From Termitomyces sp. T153 (taxonomy: Eukaryota; Basidiomycota; Agaricomycetes; Agaricales; Lyophyllaceae): 48,028 nt of DNA. The translations under genes and the position numbers were made by a program. The stretch lies in the NCBI GenBank assembly GCA_018296165.2, contig JACKQL020000209.1:1-48028 (forward strand). The letters run 5' to 3'. Shown in pieces: positions 1 through 10,823 of this stretch. The notes under the pieces were generated by a model. That model did no database searches and had not been told where the DNA came from. It saw only the letters and a program-made list of their open reading frames with translations. The stretch's first letter is position 1; every line of letters begins with the position of its first letter.

Positions 1-60
1 AAGCTTCTTCAAGAAATTTAAAAGAGTGAGGACACACCCTGAAGCCTCCAGACTTCTCCC

Positions 61-1400
61 ATGTCCTCTTCCACTTATTCCCTAGCAGCATCTAGGTCTC
101 CCTCTGCATCCTCCAACTCTCCCACTTTCAAGGAGTCCAAGTGGGATTGGGATTGCTGGTGAGTAGAGGTGATGTATTATAGTTGTGAGTGTGATTCCAT
201 TTCTTGCATTCTGGAATTACTAACTGAGTCTTGACAGAATTGTTCACAGCTGTGGCAGGTCCTTTGGGGATTTTATTAAGTGGAGTTCCAGTGCAGTCAG
301 CAGTGGGGGTGGCCCCCACCTCATGTCCCAGGCCTAGCCTTGGTCTGGGTGTGGTCTGACCTGTTTCCATGGCTTACAGAGTTGCACAGGTGGAGGTGAT
401 GCTGAAGCAGTTTGCAGAGGCCATGGGGTGGGCAAGGAGTCCCCCAACCCTTGAATGGTGCCAGGTGGTGGCGCCAGTGAGTGACTAGTATGGTAATACA
501 CTGTTAGAGCTAACTTGTCCTTACAGTGTGTACATTGCACTCAATGGGAGGAGCAATGCAAGTTTGAGGAGCCCATGCCAGAGTTGTGGTGGGACATGTT
601 GGTGTGTCTCCCATGTTGTTTGCAGCATGAGAAGTGCTCTGTCATGTCAAGTTGGCTTGCTGCCTGTGCTGCCACAGAGCAGGGTTGGGATCAAGAGTGG
701 GTCACAGCATAGTTGGAAGAAGGGTGGAGGGGCAAAGTGTTGGGGAGGGGCTCCAGAGTAGAGGGCAGGAGTAGTGTGGAGCAGTAATCAATGAAGGTTG
801 GGCCCCTGCAGGATGGGCAGAGGAAAGAGGCCCCTACAGCATGTGACAAGAGTAAGCAGAGGGTGTTTCTGCCACCAGAGGCAGGATTGAGCAAGCAAGC
901 TTGGAGTGAGCAGTTGATGACAGGGCCCCTGTGCCCCCAGGTGTATTCCCTGAGCTCTGGGGCCCCAATCAAGCAGTCTATAGGGATGTCATAGTTGGTC
1001 ACCAAAACCTTCCTGTATTGTCAGGTTGAAGGGCTGGAGAAGTCACTGGCCACCTGTGAGGAGGAGGTTCAAAGGGTCGAGGAGGATAGGAACATGATGC
1101 AGAGGGAGCAGGATGAGGCATGGAGGAATAGGAACACAGCATGGAGGGATAAGGAGACAGCTATGAGGATGGCCACAGAGTAGCTATTACAGCTCCAGAA
1201 GTTGCAGACATAGATGGAGCAGTTGGAGGTGCAGGCAGAGATGGCAGTGCAGTGGTTGGAGGGGTCAGGGGCATGGGTGGGTGAGGGGGTGCCCCACATA
1301 GAGGTCCCTTGGGCTATGGTAGAGGTGGTGAGGAGGTGGGAGGAGTGGCTTGCCAATGAGGCAGCCTCAGAATGGTGGGGAATACTTTGTGAGTCTGTTC
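61..1400 (+). pseudogene. Zn2Cys6-like / coiled-coil gene, copy 1, antisense to Gypsy-1
   Basis: The likely start ATG is at 61, followed by a Ser/Ala-rich N-terminus (MSSSTYSLAAS...). Exon 1 ends at a good donor (gtgagtagagg) near 161. A second exon begins after the acceptor near 380 and encodes a KQFAEAMGWA...TLEWCQ stretch. An intron at 477-526 ends directly before the cysteine module CVHCTQWEEQC...CLPCCLQHEKC. This is C-x2-C-x6-C twice, the spacing of fungal Zn2Cys6 DNA-binding clusters. A last exon from about 1024 encodes a heptad-rich coiled coil (VEGLEKSLATCEEEVQRVEED...). Stops (for example after AMRMATE) show decay. Exon order and splice sites recur at 46612-48028, so this is a real gene family. 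Its 3' end meets the end of Gypsy-1 pol (about 1419) tail to tail. A DNA-binding role is inference. Confidence 0.65.
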
Positions 1401-1418
1401 CATTCCTTCTTTTCACTA

Positions 1419-2117
1419 GGCTGACACATTCTGATAGGCTGGGCCAGGGAGCACTGCATCCTCCTCAATGGCATTGGCAGCACTGGGCTCCATCCTTTTG
1501 GAGTTCCCAAGTGTTGTCCTCAGGCCTGTAGCCCTTCCAATGGACCAAGTATTGAGGTTAGCTGCAGACCAAGCAGGAGTCAAGGATCTGGTCAACTTTG
1601 TAGTGATATTTGCCCTTGACTTTGACTAGGGGCAGTTGACTGGAGTGTTGTCTGGAAAAGAGATCCAGAGCATATTTTTTGAGGAGGCACACATGGAAGA
1701 TGGAGTGGAGGCCTTTCAGATACAGGGGTAGGTCAAGCTTGTAGGCATGCATGGAGACCTTCCAGAGAATCTTGAAGTGGCTGAGTTGTTTGTGATTGAG
1801 CTTAATGGAGAGCCTCTGGGTCTTAAGGTTTTGTCAATCAAGCCAAACCAAGGTGCTGGGGCCAGTTGGGAGTGAGATCTTGTTAGGCATTGGCATGTTT
1901 GGAGTAGGCTTGATTGGTGGTGTTATTTTCATCCCAGAGGAACTGGTGGAGGGATCAGAGGTCTTTGGTGCCTTCATAAGCAATGTGGGAGAGAATATCT
2001 TTGAGGGATAGTGTGAGTTGGGAGTTGTAGCCCTTGTTGGCATAGAAGGGGGAAACTCCAGTGGTGGAGTGAGGCATGTTATTATAAGTTAACTTGGCAA
2101 GGAAAAGTTCTGTGTGC
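1419..2117 (-). pseudogene. Gypsy-1 integrase C-terminus and chromodomain
   Basis: Minus-strand reading gives an integrase tail (FLAKLTYNNMPHSTTGVSPFYA), the GPY/F-like AYKLDLPLYLKGLHSIFHVCLL, and then a chromodomain (YHYKVDQILDS...YLVHWKGYRPEDNTWE) ending near 1419. Chromodomains of this kind tether integration complexes to methylated-histone chromatin in chromoviruses. The frame is broken by a stop inside the chromodomain and by at least one frameshift around 1510. It continues the integrase at 3272-4210 but is separated from it by the LTR-B insertion at 2118-3271. Confidence 0.85.
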
Positions 2118-3271
2118 TGTCAGGTTTTGCTAACCATGGGGGCTCAGCTACACTGGGCAAATTCTTACTAGGTGGATGTAATGTCTTACACTGATAACTC
2201 AGTGCTCAGAGAAGGTCTAGACATTGGGGACTTGTGAGGGTAAGCAAGGGGGAGTGATCCAAACAAGTCTGGGATGGTCTGGAGAAGTTTAAGACAAGTT
2301 GCTGGGGAAGGATTGGGCCTGACAAAGTAGCAGGTACAAGTTCAGAAGCAAATACTGAAGGTGTGGGGTAAGTGGAGGCTATGCAAGTGATGGGAGCAGA
2401 GCTGGAGCTTGATAGGTGATCAACAGATGTTGATGGGTTTTGGGGCTGAGCAAATAGCAAGGTCCAGAGTTGGTTTAAAGAATGTTTGAGTTTATAATTG
2501 TAAGCACAGAGTTTGTAAAGGCATTAGAGTTGAAAGGACTTGAACACAATAATGGAAACAGTCAAACAAGACAACAATATTGAAACAAGAATGAAAATAG
2601 ATTCAGGCAGAAATACAAAACAATAACGAGAACAATAATGGAAATAGAGATGAGACAAGACTGGGAGACTGAGATAAGACTGGGAGACTGAGAGGAAAGG
2701 AACCATAACACAGAACACAAGACACAAGACAGAAATAATTAGACCATAGGTAACATTAAGCAATAGGTAGGTAATATCAAGACTAGAGTACAAGGTGCTA
2801 CTCTACAACTTATATACTGACTACTGGAGAGCTCCAGGGAGCAGTGGGTGTGGTGGCAGGGCTTGTTAGAGCCATGCAGAGTCAATAGGTGTCAGTTGTG
2901 ATCACAGAATGGGCCACAGTGATATTCTGATGGGATAAATTGAGAATGTGGGCTGTCCTGGAGTTGTCATGATGCTCTGGAGTAGGTTAGGTAGACCAGA
3001 GTGATGAGCTGGTGATATACAGTGGAGTCAGAAATGGTGGGGGAGAGTTCCAGGGGTTCAGGAGAGTCAAGGAAAGCAGTGATGGCTGCAGGGAATGCAT
3101 CAGAGTTAGCCAGGGGGCCATCAAAGTTTGCTGGGGAAGTGTTGGAGTTACCTGGAGTGGGTGACATGGGTGGGCAAAGGTTGGGGAAGTCAAAGGAAGA
3201 GATGGGGATGAACTTCAGAGAAGTGAGATAGCTGAAAACAAGGTCAGGGGATCTGGGAATGGGTTGTGACA
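2118..3271 (-). mobile_element. LTR-B copy 1 (solo LTR in Gypsy-1 integrase)
   Basis: It has TG...CA ends (plus strand starts TGTCAGG, ends GTGACA), is 1154 bp long, and aligns along its length with the units at 4216-5366, 10824-11935 and 45455-46611. The sense strand is taken as minus because the conserved TATATAAG box (plus strand about 2810-2820) reads that way. Both flanks are integrase code (LWNDW on one side, LFLAKLTYNN on the other), so it is an insertion. The flanking five bases (tgtgc/aacac) do not match, so the target duplication is lost or the ends are slightly misplaced. Confidence 0.8.
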
Positions 3272-4210
3272 AACACCAGTCATTCCATAAATAGTTCATG
3301 TAGAGGCAGAGATACTGTTTCAATGTCTGGTTTACTCATTCTGTTTGTCTGTTGGTCTTCAGGTGGTAGGCAGTTGATAGATTGGTTTTTATTTCAAGCA
3401 TTTTGCATAACAACTGCCAGAAATGGGAGACAAACAGTGCACCACAGTTGGAGATGATGTTGTCTGGGAGTCCATGTGTGAAGAAGACATGTTTGAGGAA
3501 TAACTTGGCAAACTCTGGAGCATTGTTGGTGGTGTAGCAGGGGATGAAGAGGGCTTGGTGAGGTGGCAGATGACCATGAGGATTGCCTCAAAGCCCTTGG
3601 AGTTGGGGAGTTCAATAATGTGATCTATTGAGACTGAGGACCAGGGGCATTGGCTGATAGGGAGGGGTTTCAGCAGTCTGTGAGGGCAGTGGTGGGGTAC
3701 TTTGGCCCAGAGACAAGGTTTGCAGGCCCTTATGTATTGTGTGATGTCCTTTTTCATTCCTGGCCAAAAGTAAAGTCCAGGAGATGAGTTGGAGAGTCTT
3801 ACAAATTCTTGGGTGTCCCCAGAGTCTGTGGTCATGGTGCTGCCCAAGTATGTTGAGACAAATGGACTTATGGTCTGGAGCATAGTTTTATCCACTCCAA
3901 AGTAGGAGGCAGTGGTCCAAAGACAGTGTGAAGGGGTTGTTGGCATTTGACTCATTGGCGGAGCTGTTGCAGGGGTTATGCTGGGTGAAGGAGTTTGGAG
4001 AAGAGTTTCTAATTTGGTGGAGGATTCCTTCTTCATTCATAATCAGCATGGCATGCAAATGCTCAGGGGGAATTACCACTTAATGGTTGAATGTGTTCTG
4101 CTCAGCTTCAAATGACTTCTTTGGATACATGTTGGACTTTCAAGTGAGTGTGTTGGGCTTTGCACCAAGTTGTCTGGGGCAGTAGTGGATGGTGAAGTTA
4201 TACTCCAAGA
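3272..4210 (-). pseudogene. Gypsy-1 RNase H end, integrase zinc-binding and core domain
   Basis: The minus strand encodes PPEHLHAMLIMNEE, then YFWPGMKKDITQYIRACKPC (integrase zinc-binding region) and the catalytic core start (PWSSVSIDHIIELP, with the first acidic residue). The chain VNQTLKQYLCLYMNYLWNDW precedes the LTR-B break. The 215-residue open stretch at 3389-4036 is the longest surviving piece. It is frameshifted before the second acidic motif. The upstream end stops at the second LTR-B insertion (4216). Confidence 0.85.
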
Positions 4211-4215
4211 GGGTT

Positions 4216-5366
4216 TGTCATGACCCATTCCCAGAACTCCAGACTTTGTTTCCAGCCACCTCACTTCTCCAGAGTTCACTTCCATCTCCTTCTTTGACTT
4301 CCCCAACCTTTGCCCACCCATGGCACCCACTCTGGGTAACTCTGCTGGCAAACCCCAATGGCCTCCTGTCTAACTCTGATACCTTCTCTACAGCCATCAA
4401 TGCTTCACCTGACTCTGCTGAGCCCTTGGGACCCTCCCCCACTGTTCCTAACTCCAGTGTGCATCACCAACATATCTCCCTAGTTTGCCCAACTAACCCT
4501 AGAGCATCATGACAACCCAAGGACAGCCTGCATCCTCAATTGATTCCATCAGAATATCACTTGCAGCCTGTCTCCTGATCACAACTGACCCCTGTCAACT
4601 CTGCATGGCTCTGACAAGCCCCACTGCCACACCCACTATCCTCCAGAGCTCTCAAGTAGTCAGTATATAAGTTGTAGAGTAGCACCCCATACTCTAGTCT
4701 TGATATTGCTTAACATTACTTATGGTCTGATTGTTTCTGTCTTGTGTTCTATGTTCCATGTTATGTTTCCCTTTATCTCAGTCTCTCAGTCTTATCTCAG
4801 TCTCCTGGTCTTGTCTTGTCTCTATTTTCATTATTGTTCTCATTATTGTTTTGTATCTCTGCTTGAATCTATTTTTGTTCTCATCTCAATCTTGCCTCAA
4901 CTCCATCTTGTCTCCTTTGACTCTGTTTCCATTACTATGTTCAAGTCCTTTCAACCCTAATGCCTTTACAAACTCCATGCTTATGATTATAGATCCAAAC
5001 ATTTTTTGAACCCACTCCAGACCTCACTATTTGCACAGCCCCAAAACCCATCAACTTCTGTTGATCCCCCATCAAACTCTGGCCCTGCTCCCATCACTCA
5101 CATAGCCTCTGTTTGCCCCACACCCCTAATACTCACTTCTGGACTTGTACCTAATATCCTATTGAGTCCAACCCCTTTCCTGCAACTTGTTCTAGACCTC
5201 TCTGTACCACCCTAGACTTGTTCAGATCACTCCCCATCACTTATCCTCACAAAGCCCCAATGTCTAGACCTTCTCTGAATGTCCAATTATCAGTGCAGGA
5301 CATTGTGTCTGCCTAGTAAGGATTCACCTAGTGTAGCTGAGCCCCTATGGTCAGCAGAATCTGATA
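4216..5366 (+). mobile_element. LTR-B copy 2 (insertion between Gypsy-1 RNase H and integrase)
   Basis: The unit is 1151 bp, starts TGTCATGACCC and ends CTGATA (CTGACA in the duplicated copy). It contains the TATATAAG box near 4665 and a C/T-rich 3' half. The left flank gggtt (4211-4215) matches gagtt (6652-6656) at the right end of its duplicated copy, with one G/A difference, which supports a 5-bp target duplication. The local right flank (gtttc) lost two bases. Residual short ORFs here are not genes. Confidence 0.85.
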
Positions 5367-5745
5367 GTTTCAGACCATCAAGCTTGGCAGTGGCTGAGCT
5401 GTTTCATGGTTGGGAAGTACTGCAGATTGTTATAGTCAGAGTAGACTTGGATGAGGTGTGGAGATCCTTCAAAGTAGGTCCTTCGCTGGTGGAAGGCTTC
5501 AACAATCACAAGGAGTTTTTTGTTGTAGATGTTGTAGTTGAGATCCATGGGGATCATCAAACAGGTGTAGAAGGTTCCCAAGCATGTTGTTGAGGTAATT
5601 CTTCAGGGCCTGGAGTTCAATCTTGGACATGTTGTAGATTCTGCCAAATGTGGGTGAGGTGCCTTCTTTGAGATCAATTTTGTGATTGTAGAACTGATGC
5701 AGAGAAAGTTCTTTTGCACTCCCTTCAGAGAATATGTTAGCAAAT
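5367..5745 (-). pseudogene. Gypsy-1 RT start fused to RNase H (first duplicate)
   Basis: The minus strand reads a pre-RT segment (ELQALK..LNNMLG) and jumps directly to RNase H (LNYNIYNKKLLVIVEAF...YFEGSPHLIQVYSD..NLQYF). The whole RT palm, including the YxDD box, is missing. The same join occurs in the second duplicate at 6657-7060, so the deletion predates the duplication. Stops and frameshifts are present. Confidence 0.8.
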
Positions 5746-5861
5746 TAATGCTATTCCAGGGGAACTACTTTGTATAGAATCTGTTCTTCTGTTTTTTGTT
5801 CCAGCAGAGTAGTTTCTGTGTGGAGGTATTCTTCTGGTAGAGCTGATGTGATTTGTAGTTG

Positions 5862-6651
5862 GATCACAACTGACCCCTGTCAACTCTGCATGGCTCTGAC
5901 AAGCCCCACTGCCACACCCACTATCCCCTAGAGCTCTCAAGTAGTCAGTATATAAGTTGTAGAGTAGCACCCCATACTCTAGTCTTGATATTGCTTAACA
6001 TTACTTATGGTCTGATTGTTTCTGTCTTGTGTTCTATGTTCCATATTATGTTTCCCTTTATCTCAGTCTCTCAGTCTTATCTCAGTCTCCTGGTCTTGTC
6101 TTGTCTCTATTTTCATTATTGTTCTCATTATTGTTTTGTATCTCTGCTTGAATCTATTTTTGTTCTCATCTCAATCTTGCCTCAACTCCATCTTGTCTCC
6201 TTTGACTCTGTTTCCATTACTATGTTCAAGTCCTTTCAACCCTAATGCCTTTACAAACTCCATGCTTATGATTATGGATCCAAACATTTTTTGAACCCAC
6301 TCCAGACCTCACTATTTGCACAGCCCCAAAACCCATCAACTTCTGTTGATCCCCCATCAAACTCTGGCCCCGCTCCCATCACTCACATAGCCTCTGTTTC
6401 CCCCACACCCCTAATACTCACTTCTGGACTTGTACCTAATATCCTATTGAGTCCAACTCCTTTCCCGCAACTTGTTCTAGACCTCTCTGTACCACCCTAG
6501 ACTTGTTCAGATCACTCCCCATCACTTATCCTCACAAAGCCCCAATGTCTAGACCTTCTCTGAATGCTGAATTATCAGTGCAGGACATTGTGTCTGCCTA
6601 GTAAGAATTCACCTAGTGTAGCTGAGCCCCTATGGTCAGCAGAATCTGACA
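5862..6651 (+). mobile_element. LTR-B copy 2', 5'-truncated by the tandem duplication
   Basis: It is a duplicate of 4577-5366. It lacks the first about 360 bp because the duplication breakpoint falls inside the LTR. It keeps the TATATAAG box near 5950 and the intact CTGACA end at 6651, followed by gagtt, the better preserved right target duplication of LTR-B copy 2. Confidence 0.85.
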
Positions 6652-6656
6652 GAGTT

Positions 6657-7060
6657 TCAGACCATCAAGCTTGGCAGTGGCTGAGCTGTTTCATGGTTGG
6701 GAAGTACTGCAGATTGTTATGCTCAGAGTAGACTTGGATGAGGTGTGGAGATCCTTCAAAGTAGGTCCTCCACTGGTGGAAGGCTTCAACAATCACAAGG
6801 AGTTTTTTGTTGTAGATGTTGTAGTTGAGATTCATGGGGATCATCAAACAGGTGTAGAAGGTTCCCAAGCATGTTGTTGAGGTAATCCTTCAGGGCCTGG
6901 AGTTCAATCTTGGACATGTTATAGATTCTGCTAAATGTGGGTGAGGTGCCTTCTTTGAAATCAATTTTGTGATTGTAGGACTGATGCAAAGGAAGTTCTT
7001 TTGCACTCCCTTCAGAGAATATGTCAGCAAATTAATGATATTCCAGGGGAACTACTTTGT
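6657..7060 (-). pseudogene. Gypsy-1 RT start fused to RNase H (second duplicate)
   Basis: The minus strand gives LPLHQSYNHKIDFKEGTSPTFSRIYNMS, the usual segment just before Gypsy RT, then ELQALKDYLNNMLG, then directly RNase H (NYNIYNKKLLVIVEAFHQW). No RT catalytic motifs lie between. The reading frame connects upstream to the protease/linker at 7024-8390. Confidence 0.85.
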
Positions 7061-8390
7061 ATAGAATCTGTTCTTCTGTTTTTTGTTCCAGCAGAGTAGT
7101 TTCTGTGTGGAGGTATTCTTCTGGTAGGGCTAGTGTGATTTGTAGTTGGAAGCTGGGGGTGCCATCTTGTAAAATGCATGTGAAGGGGATCACACCAATA
7201 ATTTTGATGTTGAGATCTCTGGGATTGATGGGAGTGGGCAATGGGGTAGCAGCAGTTGGGTATGGAGTGGTGGCGGGGCTGTTTAGAGGGGTTGGGCATT
7301 GTTGGTTGGGATACTGCAGACCTTTGTATTGATTCTGGGGTATGTTGGGGGGCAGCTGTCAAGTTTTTATTTAAGGGTGACTGGGGCAGAGGCACATTGT
7401 CTTCACCTTCCTGGTTGTCATTAAGGGTTGAGGGGCCTTTGGTTGCTCCGGAGGTGTTGGCATTAAGGTCAGGGATGTTGGAGCCCAAGGTGGACTGGAT
7501 GCGAAGGAGGATGGTGGCTGCTAAACTTGCTTTAGAGCTGAAGAATTGCATGGTGAGGTTCTTCCAGTCAATATTAGGGTTGATGTCCTGCAGCCATGAA
7601 AGTCCAAGCATGATTGGAGTTGACAGGGGAGCTGAGTGACAAGGAGCCAGACCTGGAACCTCAAATTGTTGTCAAGAGTAAGGGAATTGTCATGGTATTA
7701 AGTGATTCCTGTTGTGGCAAGGCTTCTGTCAAAGAGTTGGAGCTCAAGTGGTTTGTTGAGATCATTGTGTCAGAGGTTGAGCTGGTTGCTGATGAAGGTG
7801 CTGGAGGTGCTGCTGTTGACAAAGGCAGAGAGAGCAGTTGGTGAGCTGTCAAGTTGGAGGTTGATGATGAATGACTGCATGGACTTTGAGCAAAGCTGTG
7901 GGGGAGTCTAGGAGTTGTTGGTCATACCTTCAGGGTCGGCAAAGGTCACAGTTGTTTCCACACAGTGTGTGATATCTCTGGTGGAGGTGGGGTCACCATC
8001 AAAGAGTTTGAGGAGGATTGGAGTGAGGAGACATCAGAGGTGTTGGGGAGCAAGTGCTGCCAAGAATTTGTCAATGAAGTTATCAGTGGCACTGCTGTCA
8101 ACCAGTGTGGAGATGAGGTCATTGGAAAAGGGGAGGGTGGTGCAGGAGAGGGTGGTGCAGAGGAGGAGGGTGTGGGAGGAGTGGGAAGGGAGATGTGCTG
8201 AGAGGTCATCCAGAGTGAGTACCATTGTGCAAAGGAATGCAGCCAGGATGGAGAACATGTCAAGGTCTAGTTCATGGTCTAGTGCATCTTCAAGACCTAA
8301 ACCACTGAGTTGTTTCCCATGAACTAGTAGTTGCAGTCTTCTCTATTGATAGTCCCTATGGCACATCCCATCATTTGGCATTTAGGGCAA
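7061..8390 (-). pseudogene. Gypsy-1 aspartic protease and protease-RT linker
   Basis: The minus strand encodes a retropepsin region with LVDSSATDNFID near 8070-8110, the position of the DSGA active site, and a linker beginning MLGLSWLQDINPNIDWKNLTMQF (around 7600). The active-site glycine codon (8091-8093 on plus) now reads serine, as GGT to AGT would give, so the protease was dead apart from its frameshifts. The linker (7024-7611) is open for 195 codons, rich in Pro/Gln/Ser. Confidence 0.75.
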
Positions 8391-10310
8391 CTACTGATAA
8401 ACTGTCCTGCTCACCACATAGGATGCATGCACCACTCCTTCCATTGTTTCTCCTGAGTCTTCTCTAGTACATCAATCCAGGGCCTGTTCTGAATCTTGTT
8501 TGCACATAGGGCTTCTTGATTGTTGGCAGAGTCTGGAGCATCATTGAGGTTGTTGGAGTTGGTGTCTAAGGGTTCTGGAGTCTTATGGAAGTCAGCAGTG
8601 TTGAGTTGGGCAGAGGGGCATGGTTCCAGGAGTTGGTTGGCACTGGGAGGCCCTTGGCCTTGAGGGAAATGGGGCATGGAGTTGGTAGGGTTGGTGAGGA
8701 TTGAGAGTTGGTTGCCATTGGTTGCTCCAGCCTGCTAGTTAGTGTTGTTGGAGGTGTTCCATGTGGTCCACAGTGCAGTGTTCTTGCTCTGGTCTTCCCA
8801 GTAACATTGGTTAATCTGTGTAATGAGTGCCTTGTACCCATCATATGTAGTTTGCTTGGAGGCAAGGTGGAGGACATCCTTGATACATTGAGGCAGGGCA
8901 CAGCAGAGGGCAAAGTGGAGAGCATTGTAGTTCCATCCCATTTTGTAGGCCGCTTGTTCAAATTGTACAATGAAGATTATGAAGTGTTCATTGTGGCACA
9001 TTCAAAGGTTGAAGAGGTTCTCCTCTGCTTCTGCTACAGTGTCAAAGATGCTGAACTTACTGGAGAACTCCTGGGTGAAAGCAAGCCAATTGGAGAGCAC
9101 AGAGCTGTAGGGGTTGAACTGGAGTAGCACTATGTAGTAGTCAAAGGTGATGCCCTGCAAATACAATGAGACAAAGGCTACTTATGAGCTCTTAAGCTGG
9201 AAGATAATAGGCTTAGCTTGGAACATTGTTAGTCACTGTGTCAGGAAGATTCTCCATTTCTGGGAGTTATGACCAGTGAAAGGTTCAGGTTTTTGAATGT
9301 TGAGCTTGCCTTTCTGAGCCAGTGCATTATGAGTGTCATCCTGCATATTTTTAGTTTGAGGTAGGGGTCTGGCATTGTAATAGTAGTAATAATTGTTCCC
9401 ATTGCTGTGCTGAGGGGGAAAGTTGTCCATAGCCAGGCCTCATCTGCCAGGAGGTCTGCTGTTTGGAGGCCCACTGCTAGAGGGTTGGCCCACATTGCCC
9501 AGGGGAGGCCCTAGGGCCCATTGAGGATGAGGAGGTCCTCTGGGAGTGGGTGGTCTGAAGTAATTACCATCAGCAGGGGGGTTGGGCATTAGAGTGGGTG
9601 GAAGATAAGGGGGGTTGATGGGGAAGGAGGGTCAAGGTGCTCTGGGGCCTGTGGGTTGCCTTGAGGGGATTGGGGCATTCTGGTGGAGTTGTGGGGCATT
9701 GCCACAGGGAGTGCAGAGGTCAAAGTGGGGAGGTCTGTCTTAGGGAGGGCCATTGCACAGGGCAGGCTTGTCAGCAGGGTTGCCAGGCTCATCAATGTAG
9801 GAGAGGGTTTGATTGTTATTGTCAACATGTGGGAGTGGCCATTGGGTATGGAGTTTGGGGACAGCAGGCTGGTCCCAGGTACAAAAGGCACTGGGAATGG
9901 AGTTTGCCCAAGGGCAAGTAGAGAGGGCCTGGGTATGAGCAGCAAGTTGGTCAAACAGTCTGCCCATAGGGTTGAGGTTGAGGTTCCTTGCATTGCACAT
10001 AGAAGGAGTGGCAGGGGTCCAGAGGATCTTCAAATAGATGAGGGTTTGGGCTGGTATGGATTTCTTTGACCAGGGCATGGAGCTTGTTCTGTAGGTTGGC
10101 ATCAATTCCCAAGGTGCCTTGTGTAGTTTTGGAAAGGTTTCCTTGCAGATAACATTTGCGGAAATTAAGAAGTCAGTCTGCTCAAACCTCCAGAGTTGCT
10201 GGAGTGTTGGGCAGCCTAGGTTGATAAGAAGGGTATGGGTGCATCTTGCAAACTCCATGGGGAAGAGGTGGAGGAAGTGTAGGACTTTGTCATGCTGCTA
10301 GAGCAGGAAA
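8391..10310 (-). pseudogene. Gypsy-1 gag polyprotein with remnant zinc knuckle
   Basis: Several minus frames give gag pieces in order: a low-complexity Pro/Gln-rich N-terminus (GRLFDQLAAHTQAL), KPEPFTGHNSQKWRIFLTQ (9240-9290), SLYLQGITFDYYIVLLQFNPY (about 9110-9180), WNYNALHFALCCALPQCIKDVL (about 8880-8950), and a damaged zinc knuckle ending GQFISSCPKC near 8390. Order and motifs match fungal Ty3/Gypsy capsid/nucleocapsid. Many stops and shifts leave no long frame. Confidence 0.75.
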
Positions 10311-10715
10311 TGGCAATCAAGAAGGGGAATAATTATCTGGATGCTCTGGAGGGGCTGGAGCCACAGTGGGAGTGGGGTATGCATAGTAATGAGTGGGTAG
10401 AAGGTATGCAGGGTTGGGGGGTACTGCAGAAAATCCTCTGGAGTACATGTGGGGGTGGTTGCCATTGGCAGGGAATGTTGGAGGGCAGCACTGATACAAT
10501 GTTGTCACATCATTGGGAATATAATAAAACACCAGAAGTCAAAACAAACATTTATTAAGGCTAAAAACTGTAAGCCTCCTGGTAAATCAAGTTCTAGCAA
10601 CATTGTCCCTTTGAATACACTAGAAGAAATACAGAACAGGATAGGACAAGGACTATACTAGACTATATGCTCAACAATAGTCCAATCACTGTAATGGAAG
10701 GAGAAGCATGGGACT
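10311..10715. other. Unassigned stretch between Gypsy-1 gag and Gypsy-2
   Basis: It holds a Pro/Tyr-rich minus-strand reading (10317-10532) that could be the disordered gag N-terminus or leader of Gypsy-1, then A/T-rich unique sequence. I see no LTR, repeat or gene that can be named. The last five bases (ggact, 10711-10715) are the left target duplication of Gypsy-2. Confidence 0.4.
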
Positions 10716-10823
10716 TGTCAGGGGATGTCCCACTTGTTTCTCCTTCTCCTTCTCCAGTTCTTGTCAGATTTCCTCCACTATAGTTTTCCTTCATTCTCCT
10801 TCCTTTTTCCTATCTATTAGTCC
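10716..10823 (+). repeat. Gypsy-2 5' LTR, first part
   Basis: Start of the 5' LTR up to the LTR-B insertion. Its last five bases (agtcc, 10819-10823) are the left target duplication of the nested LTR-B; the intact 3' LTR has ggtcc there. Confidence 0.9.

Larger units (their letters stand above)
4577..7148. repeat. 1.29 kb direct tandem duplication, two copies
   Basis: 4577-5861 and 5862-7148 are near-identical head-to-tail copies, with only scattered single-base differences by eye (for example gtta/atta near 4762/6047 and ttcgct/tccact near 5482/6767). Each copy holds most of an LTR-B plus the minus-strand RT-start/RNase H part of Gypsy-1. The junction lies at gttg|gatcac (about 5861/5862). 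The copies share the same deletions and CpG loss, so the duplication came after the element had decayed. Confidence 0.9.
1..10530 (-). mobile_element. Gypsy-1: decayed Ty3/Gypsy chromodomain retrotransposon, left end outside window
   Basis: Reading the minus strand from about 10.3 kb down to 1.42 kb gives gag, zinc knuckle, protease, the start of RT, RNase H, integrase and chromodomain in normal Ty3/Gypsy order. Frameshifts and stops occur throughout and CpG is nearly absent. Two LTR-B units interrupt it (2118-3271 and 4216-5366), and a 1.29 kb tandem duplication follows the second. The left end lies before base 1. The antisense gene at 61 to about 1400 occupies the slot between pol and the expected 3' LTR, as in the copy at 46612-48028, where a polypurine tract and LTR-B follow directly. 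The right end (5' LTR) is not recognisable; 10530 is only where gag-like sequence fades. Confidence 0.8.

Noticed and set aside
1..6. HindIII site at the first base, suggesting a clone end
   Set aside because: A single six-base site is weak evidence; the window may simply start there.
2118..3271. Target duplication for LTR-B copy 1
   Set aside because: The flanking five bases (tgtgc/aacac) do not match in either register.
4700..5009. Hydrophobic 86-92 codon frames resembling membrane proteins (also 5985-6294)
   Set aside because: They lie in the T/C-rich half of LTR-B and recur because the LTR is duplicated.
7614..8322. Plus-strand frames of 76-135 codons in the Gypsy-1 protease region
   Set aside because: The minus strand shows protease and linker motifs in order; the plus frames are shadows.
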